64,000 nt of DNA from Thunnus maccoyii (lineage: Eukaryota > Chordata > Actinopteri > Scombriformes > Scombridae), in NCBI RefSeq assembly GCF_910596095.1, contig NC_056548.1, forward strand, positions 9,573,151 to 9,637,150, written 5' to 3'. Position 1 is the stretch's first letter. Every line of letters starts with the position of its first letter. The notes beneath the pieces are model-generated. The model searched no databases and was not told the DNA's origin. It saw only the letters and a program-made list of their open reading frames with translations. A program made the position numbers and the translations under genes. This document shows, one piece after another, positions 39,501 through 51,700 of the stretch.

Positions 39501-42500
39501 GAGGAGGTGGGAGGAGGCACTGCTTCATCCCCTACAGAGATTCAGTCCTGACCTGGCTGCTGAAAGACAGTCTAGGCGGCAACTCCAAGACCATTATGAT
39601 TGCAAGTAAGTATCATAGCAGTTATTTTTGAAGGACCATTGTGCTGGTTTTGTATTTTTTGTTTTACTATTTAAACTTGATGAGATAGATTTCTGCACAC
39701 TTAGATCTATGCAGTATTCACTTTATTTTTAAGCTTTCGGCCCATCAGACCTTCATCAGAACATACATGATTCAACCATTCCTCTCAGATCTTTCTGACA
39801 AGCAAAAGCGTGACATCCTGGATGAGGGCATGGACCCGAACAAGCTGTTTGTAACTGCTGTTGCAACCATGCAAAAGCGGTGTGAAGAGAAGAAGAAAGA
39901 GGGAGAAGCCCTGCAGCTTTGCCTTCCAAGAAAGACTCAGGCTACTTCCACTCCTTGCTGGGCCTTCACTCAAACTGTGACTCAGCAGGCCAGCAACAAA
40001 GCCTTTAAGATTCCCACACGCCCAGCCCCTCAACTTCCAGCACAAAATCAGCCCAGGCCATCAAACAAGGGGCCCAGGCCGAAGAAATCCTTTCCAGGGG
40101 GGACCTCAAGCCTCAACCTCCTCCCAGGGAGCAAGGAGGAATAAGTGGGTGTAGCAACTCGCTGGTGTTCCCCTCCCCTCCGCCAGCTCCGTTCCTGAGT
40201 CTGTTCCAGAGTGTTGCCTCCATGCAGCATGCAGGGCCCGAGTTGGCGTTTACAGTTCACCGCACCCACAAAGAGGAAGAGAGACTGTTCACCAGCGGTA
40301 GCCGTCCACATGCTTCCTGTGTGTCTCACAAGCACTCTTATGTGTCCCAAAACAGATCAAAGTCATCTCCAGTGCAGCCAGGCATGTTGCCAAGGGCGCT
40401 GATGAATACAAGAAAATATGCACTGTTGAAAAACAATGTCAAAATAAAACCCTTTGCGTCATCACCAGAAAACCCACTTTCCAGGGTGACTGGCCACATT
40501 AGCGCTTTACCAGAACAGACCTTAGGTCATACATGTTCATAATGCTGATACATGCCGCCCTGCTATGTTTTGTGTGACTGGTTTACTTCAGTCGACCTAA
40601 AGGACAGGAGGTGCCTTTCCAGTGCTCAGTGCCCATAATGCTCAGCTTTCTGCAAGACTTGCTGAATAAGGGCAAAGCTTTCTCTACAGTAAAGGTTTAC
40701 TTGGCTGCTATTGCAGCGTGCCATGTAGGTTTTGATAGTAAGGCTGTGGGACAACATCCCCTTGTCAGCGGTTTTGAGAGGGGTGCTCGCCGTCTGCAAC
40801 CATTGTCCAAACAGCTTGCTCCATCATGGGATTTGTTAACTGTTTTGGATATGATTTCTCACCCCTCCTTTGAGCCTTTAGATCAGGCTGATATAAAAGT
40901 GCTCTCATTTAAGACTGCTCTTTAGTTGGCACTGGTGTCTGCTAAGCCGGTCAGTGATATTCATGCATTTTCAGTGCACCCTGACTGTCTTCAGTTTGCC
41001 ACAGGAGATGCAACGTGTGGTGCTATGGCCTAATCTGACCTTTATACCGGAGAACCCTACTTTGGTGTGTCTCCCCTTTGACCTAGCAGCCCCCCCCCCC
41101 CTCCTTTCCTGTCCTTGGAGCAGGAGTGGTTACATACATTGTGCTCAGTGCACACATTACACATCTACGTGGACAAAACACAGGGGTTTAGGAAAACGGA
41201 TCAGCTGTCATGGGTAGAGCTCTACAGAGAGTCATGAAGACGGCCCCAAACATCACTGGGACACAGCTGCCGGCAGTCGAGGACATCTACCGGGCCCGAT
41301 GTCAGGGTAGGCCCTCCAACATTATCCGTGACCCATCTCACCCTGCCCACCACCTCTTCAAACTACTCCCCTCTGGCAGGCAATACAGGACAATACATGC
41401 ACACACCACAAGACTGAAAAACCGCTTTATACATACATATACCGCTCCCCCCACTGACTGAACTCCCTATTGTGCAATATGCTCATAGGCCATACTTGTT
41501 TAATTGTGCATTTGTGGCTGAATTGTATGCTGCTAACTGTTTGTTGTTTATTGGCACACCAATAGCACCTTGAGTAACTTTGAATTTGAGCACTGTTTTG
41601 TATAGTAATTTTGTATTATATATTATATTGTCCTTTATAGCAATTTCGCCTTTTTAAAAATGTTTTAATATTGTTTTCATATCTGGGAGTGTCATCGTAA
41701 TTTTGTTGTGTTGTCGTCTTGCACAGCAGTACAATGACAAGACTCATGTTATCAGAGAACCAGGGTTACCTCTGTAACCTCAAGTTTTTAAAAAATAAAA
41801 TAATGACAACAACAAAATAAGGTGAATATACTAACCATAAAATAAAATTAGTTATTGCGATTATTATTTTGTATGGCGCATAGTATGAGCACTCAAGAAA
41901 ATGTGAAGGATTACTTCAGGATATAGCAGTTACTTCATCGGTGAGCATATTTGCTTTGCTTTTCTTCCTAATGCCTGAGTGTACTGTGAAAAGCTACAAC
42001 CTGTGTTGTTTTTTAAATATAGATATTGTGAGATGTGAAAATACATAGTGTTTAGTCAAATAACATCAAATATTCATGGGTAGGAGATCCAGACCCTCAA
42101 CCAAATGACCCTCCATGGAAAATGCTGAAATGCAAATAAAAAAAGAGTATAAAAACAAATTAATGTTTTTAAAAGGTAGCTATTTGTTAAATCTGTTTTT
42201 CAGCATGTAAGATGCTCAGTAATTAAAAGGAATTTGGTGGTTTTAAAAGCAGCCAATTCTGTGGTCAAAGTTTTCCACAAGTACTGAAAAATGTTGTCTA
42301 AATGTTTTGTGTGATTATCAACTTTATCTTTGAAAGTTGGTTTTCATGTTGTTTTGAAAATTAAATCAATGGCTGCCTAGTGGGCAGGGAATTCATCTAA
42401 AAAGTAATAGTGATGCTTTGGAGAATGGGTTGCAGTAATGTGAGCATGCCAGCAAAGCCACTGGTATTTTCCCATAAGGCATAACACATAAAACTGCCAG

Positions 42501-42539
42501 TGTTGTTTCTTGTGATGTTAGTGCTAACTGCTCTTTATA

Positions 42540-42595
<56 letters not shown>

Positions 42596-42701
42596 TTTTG
42601 CAGCGGTCTCACCCTCCGCTAACAGCTACAACGAGACCCTGAGCACCCTTCGCTATGCTGCCCATGCCAGAAATATTGTCAACAAACCTCGGGTTAATGA
42701 G
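17235..42701 (+). CDS. STARD9: STARD9 exons 1-12 (kinesin motor domain)
   Basis: Exons: 17235-17281, 20756-20825, 23741-23857, 34921-35037, 35313-35345, 35435-35496, 36420-36532, 38565-38707, 38876-38943, 39136-39233, 39381-39605 and 42604-42701. Exon 4 codes for the nucleotide-binding P-loop ([16 protein letters not shown]), exon 7 [13 protein letters not shown], exon 8 [12 protein letters not shown], exon 9 NLVDLAG, exon 10 SERADYNYC and [16 protein letters not shown]. Exon 11 holds [22 protein letters not shown], and exon 12 [18 protein letters not shown]. Loop 12 in exon 11 is a long Ser/Gly insertion with (GGA)9 at 39479-39505, giving 11 glycines (residues 323-333). Three introns exceed 2.9 kb (1, 3 and 11), and intron 3 alone spans 11 kb. 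Confidence 0.96.
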
Positions 42702-45700
42702 GTCAGTGGCTGTTTTATGTTTGATGGCAACATTTAACATTTGATCTAAATGTTTTCAGCAGGTTAATGTGAGCTCTGATCTCTGCGCAGGATGCTAATG
42801 TTCGGCTGATCAGGGAGCTGAGAGAGGAAATTGACAGGCTGAAGAGCATGCTGCTCAGCTTTGAAATGGTATGGCAACCTTTCATCTTCAGAGTATGACA
42901 CTAACCCTCCTGGTGATACACCCTGCTGGGTTTACCCAATAGTATTCTTAGCACTGTAAGGCTTTGAATAAAAGTGATTTCTAGCAAAGGCTTAATGCAG
43001 TGATTTGTGTCTTTGTGACATTTTTAATCCACTGGGTGGTAAAGATTGTATTGCAATGTAACACGTTTGACATTTTCCTTTTGCACAGTATGTTGACTGA
43101 TGATTTTTTACTCTCTTGACTGACAGCAGCGTAATCCCAGTCCATCCCTGAGTGACGAGAGGGATGGAACACTTTCTGACATCGTGCTGCAGAACGAACT
43201 AAAGGTAACACAGGGTCGACACAGATAGTTTCATCTGCCTGATTGATAGTCCTTGATATAGCAAGCCAGAGTGCTTTTATGTTTAGTTGAATATTTTTCA
43301 TCAGTTTGACAGATATCTCACAAAAAAGAAATCCGGGGCACGAATGTAATAAGTTGCATCATCCTTTGACTGGCAGTTTCATCATCACATATGTTGTACG
43401 GACAAACGTGATTCAAATCGCAACTCTGGTTAAGCTCCAGTTTGGATGGTGAGGGTTTAGATGAGATCCAAACACAGAAATATTACCGTCAGTTTAAAAA
43501 AAAAAAAAAAAATGTTTGCCTGATATACTCTAAAAGGATCAGTTCACCCAAATGACATACATTTTTTCACCTTTTTAAGCCTTTTTTTTAAAAGGTGAGA
43601 AATATATCTCATTTAAAATGTTTTAATAAAATAGAAACAACTACAACTACTACAACTTGCCCCCCTAGCAACTTTGAAGCGAGTTAAGAAGAAATTACAA
43701 AATTTAGATGAAACATTACAATTGAAGAGGTTAACATTTATGCATATTTGTGTTTATGGATGTCTAACAAATCTAAATATAACAAACAATCTGTTGTCAT
43801 ATTATTAGTAACAGTAGTCTTTAGTATCAGTAGTTGTAGGACTGGCAGTAGAAGTTTGAACAGATACTTTACTACTCTGGTCTCATCCTCCTTTCTTCAT
43901 GACTTTCCTTCATTGTCTTTATCCGTGCATCCCCTTCAGGTGGAGCAGCTCACGAAGGACTGGTCGGAGAGCTGGAGAGACAAGAAGGAGCTGCTGGAGC
44001 AGTACAGTGTGGACATCAACAGAGACCAGGCCGGTTTCCTCATCAACTCCCTCCAACCACACCTGGTTACCCTCGATGGAGATGTTCTCAGCACTGGGGT
44101 CGTCTTCTATCACCTCAGGGTATGATCATAAGGAGGCAAATAGTGTCCATGTATAAATGATATTAGTGTTAGATTTGGTATTATTTACTAAATGAGGCCT
44201 TTTCTTTATGTCATTTATGTGATGTTATTATAGTCTTTAGTGTTAATATTAGAATAAATGTTAGTTGAGAGATGAGAATTACTAGTATAATTTTTGGAGT
44301 TTATATCTTTATAAGTCCTGTTAGATGTATGGATGATATGAAGTGTCTATTTTCAATCAGTTTCTCTCTTTGTAGATTTATATTCATCCCCAGAGACATG
44401 CATCACTCATTTCCACATATTTTCTTATACTGAAAATACACATTTGCTTGAACAACATAATGCAAACCCTCACGAACCGATATTCTTTGCATTTGCTCTA
44501 CTTTTTTCTTTTTCTTTTCTCAAGTTACTGATTCTGTCAGCCGTCTTGACTAAAACCATCTTTTTTTGTCTACTAGATTCTTCCTCCCCCCTCCTCTTCC
44601 TACTATTTATCTCTGTTCTGCTAGAAAAACTCTTGAGAAAAGGTGCGTTTTGATTGTCTTTTCTTTTCACTTTACCCTCCAACTGTTCTGTCGATCTCCC
44701 ATCTGTGTGTGTGTGTGTGTGTATGTGTGTGTGTCTTCTGCAATGTATAAAGCTTGGTTGGATAAGAGGTTCTTAGTTCTGAGGCTAGGACTCAGGGGAG
44801 CTTAAGCTGCCCTGATTCTGACAATGACAAGCATACCCTCAGGCCTGACAATTACACTGTTTCCTGCATGTGAAGAGCTGAGGCCACCTGGGAGCACATG
44901 TGGTCCTGACACCATATATGAAAGCCTTTAATCCCATTAGATAAGACTTCAAAGTAAGCAAATGATAGTTTTTCTGTCAACTGAGTGGAAGATTAGAAGT
45001 GAAAGGACAATAGGTCTTCATAGAACAAGGTGTAAATTTGCTGCCATGATATCCAGTAGTCCTCTTGTGTTTTGAGCGCATTCAACTAATGACCAGTATG
45101 CGCAAGGTGTGCAGGGTTTCCGCCAGAAACGTTGTTAGGCCCTGCGGTCAAGTGGGGGGGGGGCTGAGCAAAACTCAGAGGAACGGCTGAGATTGTCACT
45201 AAAACAAGAATAGCTGCCCCACCTTAAGTGAGCCTGGGCCGAAGTTGTCGCTAACTTCGGGGCTAACCCCCTTCACTTCAGCTGGGTGGCAAGCAAGACA
45301 TGGGAACTTGGCTTGGGTCTTGAGGAGTTGTAGCATTTATTCACCAATAAATAGCCTAAACTGTACACTGCTACATTCAGAGCTATACTGCTAACTTCAT
45401 ACTCTCTGCTCCGCCCGCCAGCCTCACCATCGCACACCTGTTTGCCCTCTCTCGCTCTCTCTCGCTCTCTCTCTCTATTCCCCTAATGGTTAGGCCCGGC
45501 GGGCTGCCAGGCTTGCAATACTCTGGCGAAAACCCTGGTGTGTTTCAGTGTCTTTGCTTATTTGGATGTTGAGAATAGCTGCCGTGTTTAAAAACTTGGT
45601 CTTTTGTTACAGGAGGGAGTTACCCGCATCGGACCTCAAGATCAGTTTGAAGAACCACAAATAGGTATTATTTATTCATTTGGTCTCCATGTTTACCCAT

Positions 45701-48700
45701 CCAGCTGTTAATATTAATTTTCAAACTGTACAGTGAGTTCAGAGAAAAATATTTTTTTTTCTCAGCTGTTTTCCATTTCAAGAGCCTCTCACAGCTATGT
45801 TTTATTGCAGAGTAAACATACAACACATGCAGCATTAAATATGGACAAAAGTAGAATATCAAGTTTATTAGCTAGCTTTTCACACATACATACAGTTCAT
45901 CGTGATATTTACTTAAATGAGAATTCATAGTAAAATATGAAATGCCATAAAATGGGCCGTTAGCGTTTCATTAAATGCTGCATTGAGCACTGAATATATT
46001 TAGTAGTACAGAGGCTGCGTCAGCACAGCTGTCTAAATCGGTGTGTGTGTGATTGTGTTTCTGCATTCTGTTTCTAGTTCTGCAGGGCAACGCCAGCTGT
46101 GAGATTGAAAACCACGGAGGTGTGGTAACGCTCAGACCGCTGCCAGGCTGCGTCTGCCTGCTCAACGACAGGGAGGTTACTGAGCCCTGCAGACTGGCTC
46201 AAGGTCAGTTCATGTCCTCAACAAATCAGTTTGTTTACACAGTCTTGTTTCCATTGCAGTTTTTACATACACGTGACACAGATTGGATGTTTTGTAATGA
46301 AAGTAAAAAGCAAAATGTTTCATGTTTTAATTTGTGATATGAGCCTTGTGTGTGTGTGAAGGCCTATAACTTGTATTTTAATGAGAATAAATAATAAATG
46401 TAGTGTTGGTATCCTGAGAGAATTGCTGTCATTTTCAACCTTATGAAAGCTCACCCCAGGGACGGTACTTGTGAGCATTAAGGCCTACTGTGTGACTGTG
46501 GCTATGTGCTGGATGGCACATATAGGTTAATGTACAATTACATATGCACGCACACTTAAAGATGCATAGATAGGTTCAATATCACATATAGGTCAATGTT
46601 AAACCTTAGATACACGGAGTCATCCTGAGAACATTGACACACACTCACATACACTCTTCCCCACACTGCAACACACACACACTTCCTGCCCTTAGCTTAC
46701 ATCGCTACACAATGAGCACAGCGTGTAACAAAGGATATGTCTCTCTGTCTCTAGGAACAGTGATCACCTTAGGAGGAGTGCATAAGTTCCGCTTCAACCA
46801 CCCAGCAGAGGCAGCTGTCCTCCGTGAGCGCAGACGGGTAGGTGCTGCTCAGCTGAAAATAAAAATGATGCCGTTGGTTATGATCGCAATCAAGATAATA
46901 TTGATGTCAACTAGATGATTGGGATGCTGCAGGCACAAATTTTTCTTTATCTCTTCAGAGAATAGCGATAGTGGCGGTTGTTTATTTTTTTATTTCTGGC
47001 AAATTTTAAAGTGTATCTCTACTGTTCTCAGGCCAGCGAAGGCGGCATGCCCTGCACCTACATCGACCTTTGCCCCCTGACCTCTGACCACAGGTAAATA
47101 CTACCCCAAAAAAATAAATGACCATACAACACAACAATCTTTTCAGGACAATATTCATCAGTGTGTATGTGTTTGATGTACACAGTGATCTTCTGCCAAC
47201 TTACAGCCAGTATATTTATTTAGAGGTACAAGTCTTACATCAGTGTACATGCTGTAGAAATGTCATGCATGTCTCCCTCCAGTTGGTGGAGATGGCATGT
47301 GTTTCCATTAGCCCCCACCCTTGTGAACATTCCCAGTTGTTGCTTGGTTACTGTTGAGATGCTAAACTAAAAACCAACAGAACCTTTTACTTTGACCCTG
47401 CTACACTACCACCAAACTACTAAATTAGGCAAGGTAAAATAATAATTGCTTTACTTTTTCTGGATGTTTTTTTTTGTCTTTCCATCACAGTTTCTTAGTC
47501 TGTGTTTCACTGTGACTCTGTGTGCCTCTTTTAAAGTGACAAACAAGTGGAGCTCCAAGGGCAGCTGGGAGCCAGTCTCTCCCCCAGTGAGGAGCCTACT
47601 GCTAGGCAGCGTGTGGAGGAGCAGCAGCGCTACGTGGAGAGTTTGCGACAGGAGATTCACTCTGAGCAAAGACGGGCTGAGAGAGAACTGGAGAGGGAGC
47701 AGGCCCATCTCCGACAGCAGCACAGTGAGAGTAAGTACTCTTTCCACACTCTCACATTTTGATAAAGGTTATTATTGTGTTATTTCTCACATAAATACAA
47801 ACTTACTTTCAAAATCAAAGCCAAAATTCTAGATTATTTTAAGCAAATTCGTATATTGATAAATGCTGGGGCACTATGGTTGTAAAAGATTTCCACTCAC
47901 TCCTGACTTCGACTTTTTGTGAATCTTTATCCAACAGTCCAGCAGTGGATTTTGCAGGAGAAACGGCGTCTGTCAGCAGTAGAACATAGAGTCACCCAAG
48001 AGCTTGGAATTCAAACAGACCTTGTCCCTGCACCCCTCCTGGAGCGGCTAACAAGTCAGGCATCTGAGGATCAGGAAGGTCTAACAGTGAATCGTCCGTC
48101 CCAGGTGGTAAGGGCCAGGAAAAAGGCGGTACAGGAGGAGTTACTGAAGCATCACGCCCTCTGCCGTGCTGAGAGCCGCATCCGTCGGAAAAGACTGCAC
48201 TACCAGCTGGAGAGAATCGCCCGCAAGCGGCATCTTTTGGAAGCTAAGAGAGAATTGCAGCAGCTAGAAAAGTCCTTGCCTCCAGGACCAGACAGCCCTG
48301 AGTCTCCCGAGATGGGGTCCCCCCAGAAGCTCAGAGGACGACCATTTGTTTCTCGTAGACATTCATTCTCAGCAGATCTTCTGTCCCGGCTCTACCCACA
48401 GCACACCCCTATCTTCAGGTAAGCACATGGAGTTCTAGTACAGTTCGAAGTTCTTCAGTGGTAGTTAGATCAGGAAATCTACCCACAGAGAAAATGTATA
48501 AATCAGTTATGGTTGCTTTCACCTCCTATATTCATGTAGATCATAAATATTTTTTTTTAAATTGAAGTTTATTTTTTTTCCTATCAACAGACACTTCCTG
48601 AAGAGAAACAGATCCACAGAGCTGGCTTCCAATTCGTCCATAACGTCTGATTCCATAGGCAGCAGGAGGTGGGTTTCGGATGAGTGCCTTCCTCGGGAAA

Positions 48701-51700
48701 GGACCCAGAGTTGTTCCGGCACTCTCTTCTCAGGACAAAGTCGAGCCTGCCAGAGTAGAGTCGGCTCCTCTGAAAACAACAGACAAACCACGAAGGAGGC
48801 GCCCCAAGCTCAGCCCTGCAGGGAACGTCCAGAAAGAAAACCTCTGCTGCCGAACCGAGACCTGTCTTTTAAGAAGAGATCAGATCAGAATTCACCAATT
48901 ACTCTGAAGTCACCACTTAGTTCTACTGTGCAGCCAGTTAGCAAAGAAAATATGCAAGGATCCACAACAGACAAACCGTGTTCTGAGATTGTCCCTTGTA
49001 TGAATGTAAAAACCCCAGCCCATGCTAATGACAACAGACTAGAAACCATCAGGAAATCTTTTTCTCGCTCTGTGGGGCCGAGGTTAAAAACAGCTCTGTC
49101 AAAAGTGTTCAGAAAACCACCGTCAGGTGCAAATGGAGGACGGGGCCCCAAAGCTCTGGGGAGGATAGCAAGCAAATTTCACTGGAGACAAAGAAGAGAC
49201 AGGAGCTTCAAAGATACCAAGACGAGCAGAAGTAAATGTACCATTAAAGCTGCTGTGTCGTGCGAGGAGCTTGACCAAAGGACTTTGTTTGAGAACATTA
49301 GACAGAGGAGGTGGCATAGTACAGAGACCCTGATGAACAAGACTGGCAGATGGGTGGAGAGGCAGCAGGAATTGGTCAGATGGGAGGAAGATGATAGGGA
49401 AGCAGAAGTAGAGAGGGATGAAGGAGCGTCAGACTGCGAGAGCCTTTTCTCTCTTGATTCTCTGTCCTCTGCTTATGCAACAGCCCTAGTAGAGCAGCTG
49501 AGACATGAGGAAGCAGCTCAGAGTGAGGCAGAGAGCGAAGACAGTGAGATGTCTAAAGACTCCTTGGCTGTGGGGAGCTGTGAAAAACACTCTATAGTGA
49601 GGAGACTTAGCCAAACAGTGGTTCCAACTTACTCACTGGTGACAGGTGCCTCCCATTCATCCACGGTGCGCAACAAGACACAAGAGATCAATTTAGAACG
49701 AGATAGCTGTCGGAAACCTCAGGTGATCCCAGCCGAGGCGTACTGGAGCCAGCAAGGCTCCCCAAAAACAAGACATAGAGGGGATATTGGTGCTACAAGG
49801 AAACCCCTTTCTCAAAACCCCTTAGCAGCAGATTGTAGAGGCAGAGACACTGTTCACAAATTGATTGAGGACTTTGGTAACATGCAAACCACTTCAACAT
49901 GTAGCCCCCGTTCCCTGAGCAGCTGTAGTGCGAGGGAGTCAGAAAGCATGTTGCCTCTCACTGATGCCTGGTCCTCTACCGATGCAGCAGACAGTCCCAG
50001 GATTCACAGGGATTCTCTACCTTTCCAAAGAGAAATGATGTTCAGAGGTGTAGAGAGCAGCAGTAGCAGCCCCAGCCCAACCAGTATGAACCTCTCAGAC
50101 TCAGACAGACAGAGCGGATCTAGAAGCTCAACATCCACCAACTCTGAAGGTATAAATATAACAGTGCAGACTCAAGACTCTCGGAGTCTAACAACACCAG
50201 ATGATGCTTTGATATCACAGAATCTGAAAGATTTAGAGCAATCAGAAAGTATGCAAGAGGCTTTTACAGATACTCCAGATGACAACAGCAACAGAAGTCC
50301 ACCATCTTTGCCCACCTCAGATCGAATTGCTTGTGTGTCACCCACTGAGATACCCCACGCTGCACAACTAGCATCAAAATTGCTCCAGGTGTTTACTGAT
50401 GGACCTGATATGGTTTCTGCTGATGTTATGATGTCCTCTGACACTGAAATGTGTACCTCAGGTTGTCAAACAAAAAAGCATTTCTCTACAAATCCTACAA
50501 AGCAAGGTCAAGTATTGAACAAGATGTTTGACACTGCAAGTGCCTTAAAATCGTCCACTGAAGATGATGTACTATGCAATCTAGATGGTGCAACAGAAAC
50601 GTTGAAAGATATACACCAATATGATTTTACCAAAGATGTATCCCTCACAAGGGATGAAACAGTAGATGAGGTTGAAGCCAAAGGCACTGAGCAGTATGTT
50701 GCACTACAGCAGGAACTTGTTAAATCAGCTTGTAAAAATTCCAGGAAGAGGAACAAAGACAAGCAGGATGCTTTCATGGGCAGCCTGAAAATTCCAAAAA
50801 GGAGCAACAGCAGAGAGTCGGTGACTTTCTGCTCTATACCAGTTGGCAGCCAGGATGATATTTGGCTTGATGACAATAACAACACCAGTGACTCTAAAGG
50901 AGAACAATCTCCTGTGGAAACTGACAGCCCTGGATTTGATTCTGCTCATGCTGATGGCAGCATTAGACAAGATACAGTGGCTTCAGTGGTGTTGCCAGTT
51001 TCTGATCCTGTGTCCAGGAAACTTGGACAGATTTGTAAGATCTTTGAGGACTATGAATGTGGGTTTAAAAGTGGTGACAAAAGTTCTCATACTGGTAATT
51101 CTGTGGGAGAGAAGAAAGTAGTTGAAAAAGGTGATGTAACAATAAAAGAAGTTGTTACAGTATCAAAAGAGGACAAATCCCAAATTAATAAAACAGGAAA
51201 ACATCAAGAAAATAGAAAACATGTATGTCAGTCAGAGGCAATTTGTAGCGCCATTGACCTGAGAATCTCAGAAGTTGTGAAAGAGCACATGAAACTGTCA
51301 TTGACTGGCAGCAACTGTGACAGGAATAGGAGTCAGAGTCTGAATGCCTTGTCATCATCTACATGTCATTTCGACTATAAAAGTGATGAACATCAATGGA
51401 GAGAAAAACAGCAGAGAGGTGAGAGAAGTGATCAGGTGAAAGAAGTGACAAACCTCGGTGGAGATTCATTGGACAGAATGACATGCAAAAACGCGGTGGA
51501 CAAAAGTGAGCACCTGGCATCAGATATACCAGCTGAACTGGGCACTAACAATGACGACGACACTCTTAAGTCTACTGAAATAACACAAAAGATTGACCAT
51601 GCTCAGAGCTATTCTGATGGAACATCAAAAAAGCTGGTAAATGATCATTGTGTTTTTCAAAACTCCTCTGCAGAAACCAAAAATATTAAATCGAATCTGA

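Larger units (their letters stand above)
39606..42603 (+). other. STARD9: STARD9 intron 11 (retroelement trap)
   Basis: 3.0 kb between motor exons 11 and 12. It contains a hammerhead-like short repeat, a gutted DIRS retroelement, a LINE 3' end and, at its very end, a (TG)n tract. These are given separately. About 41780-42540 is AT-rich with nothing recognised. Confidence 0.7.

Noticed and set aside
40165..40542. Independent coding gene in intron 11
   Set aside because: Lies between the gag-like and recombinase parts of the DIRS relic and is best read as decayed element sequence.
50508..50885. Minus-strand frame inside the giant exon
   Set aside because: Shadow of STARD9 exon 22; composition follows the sense codons.
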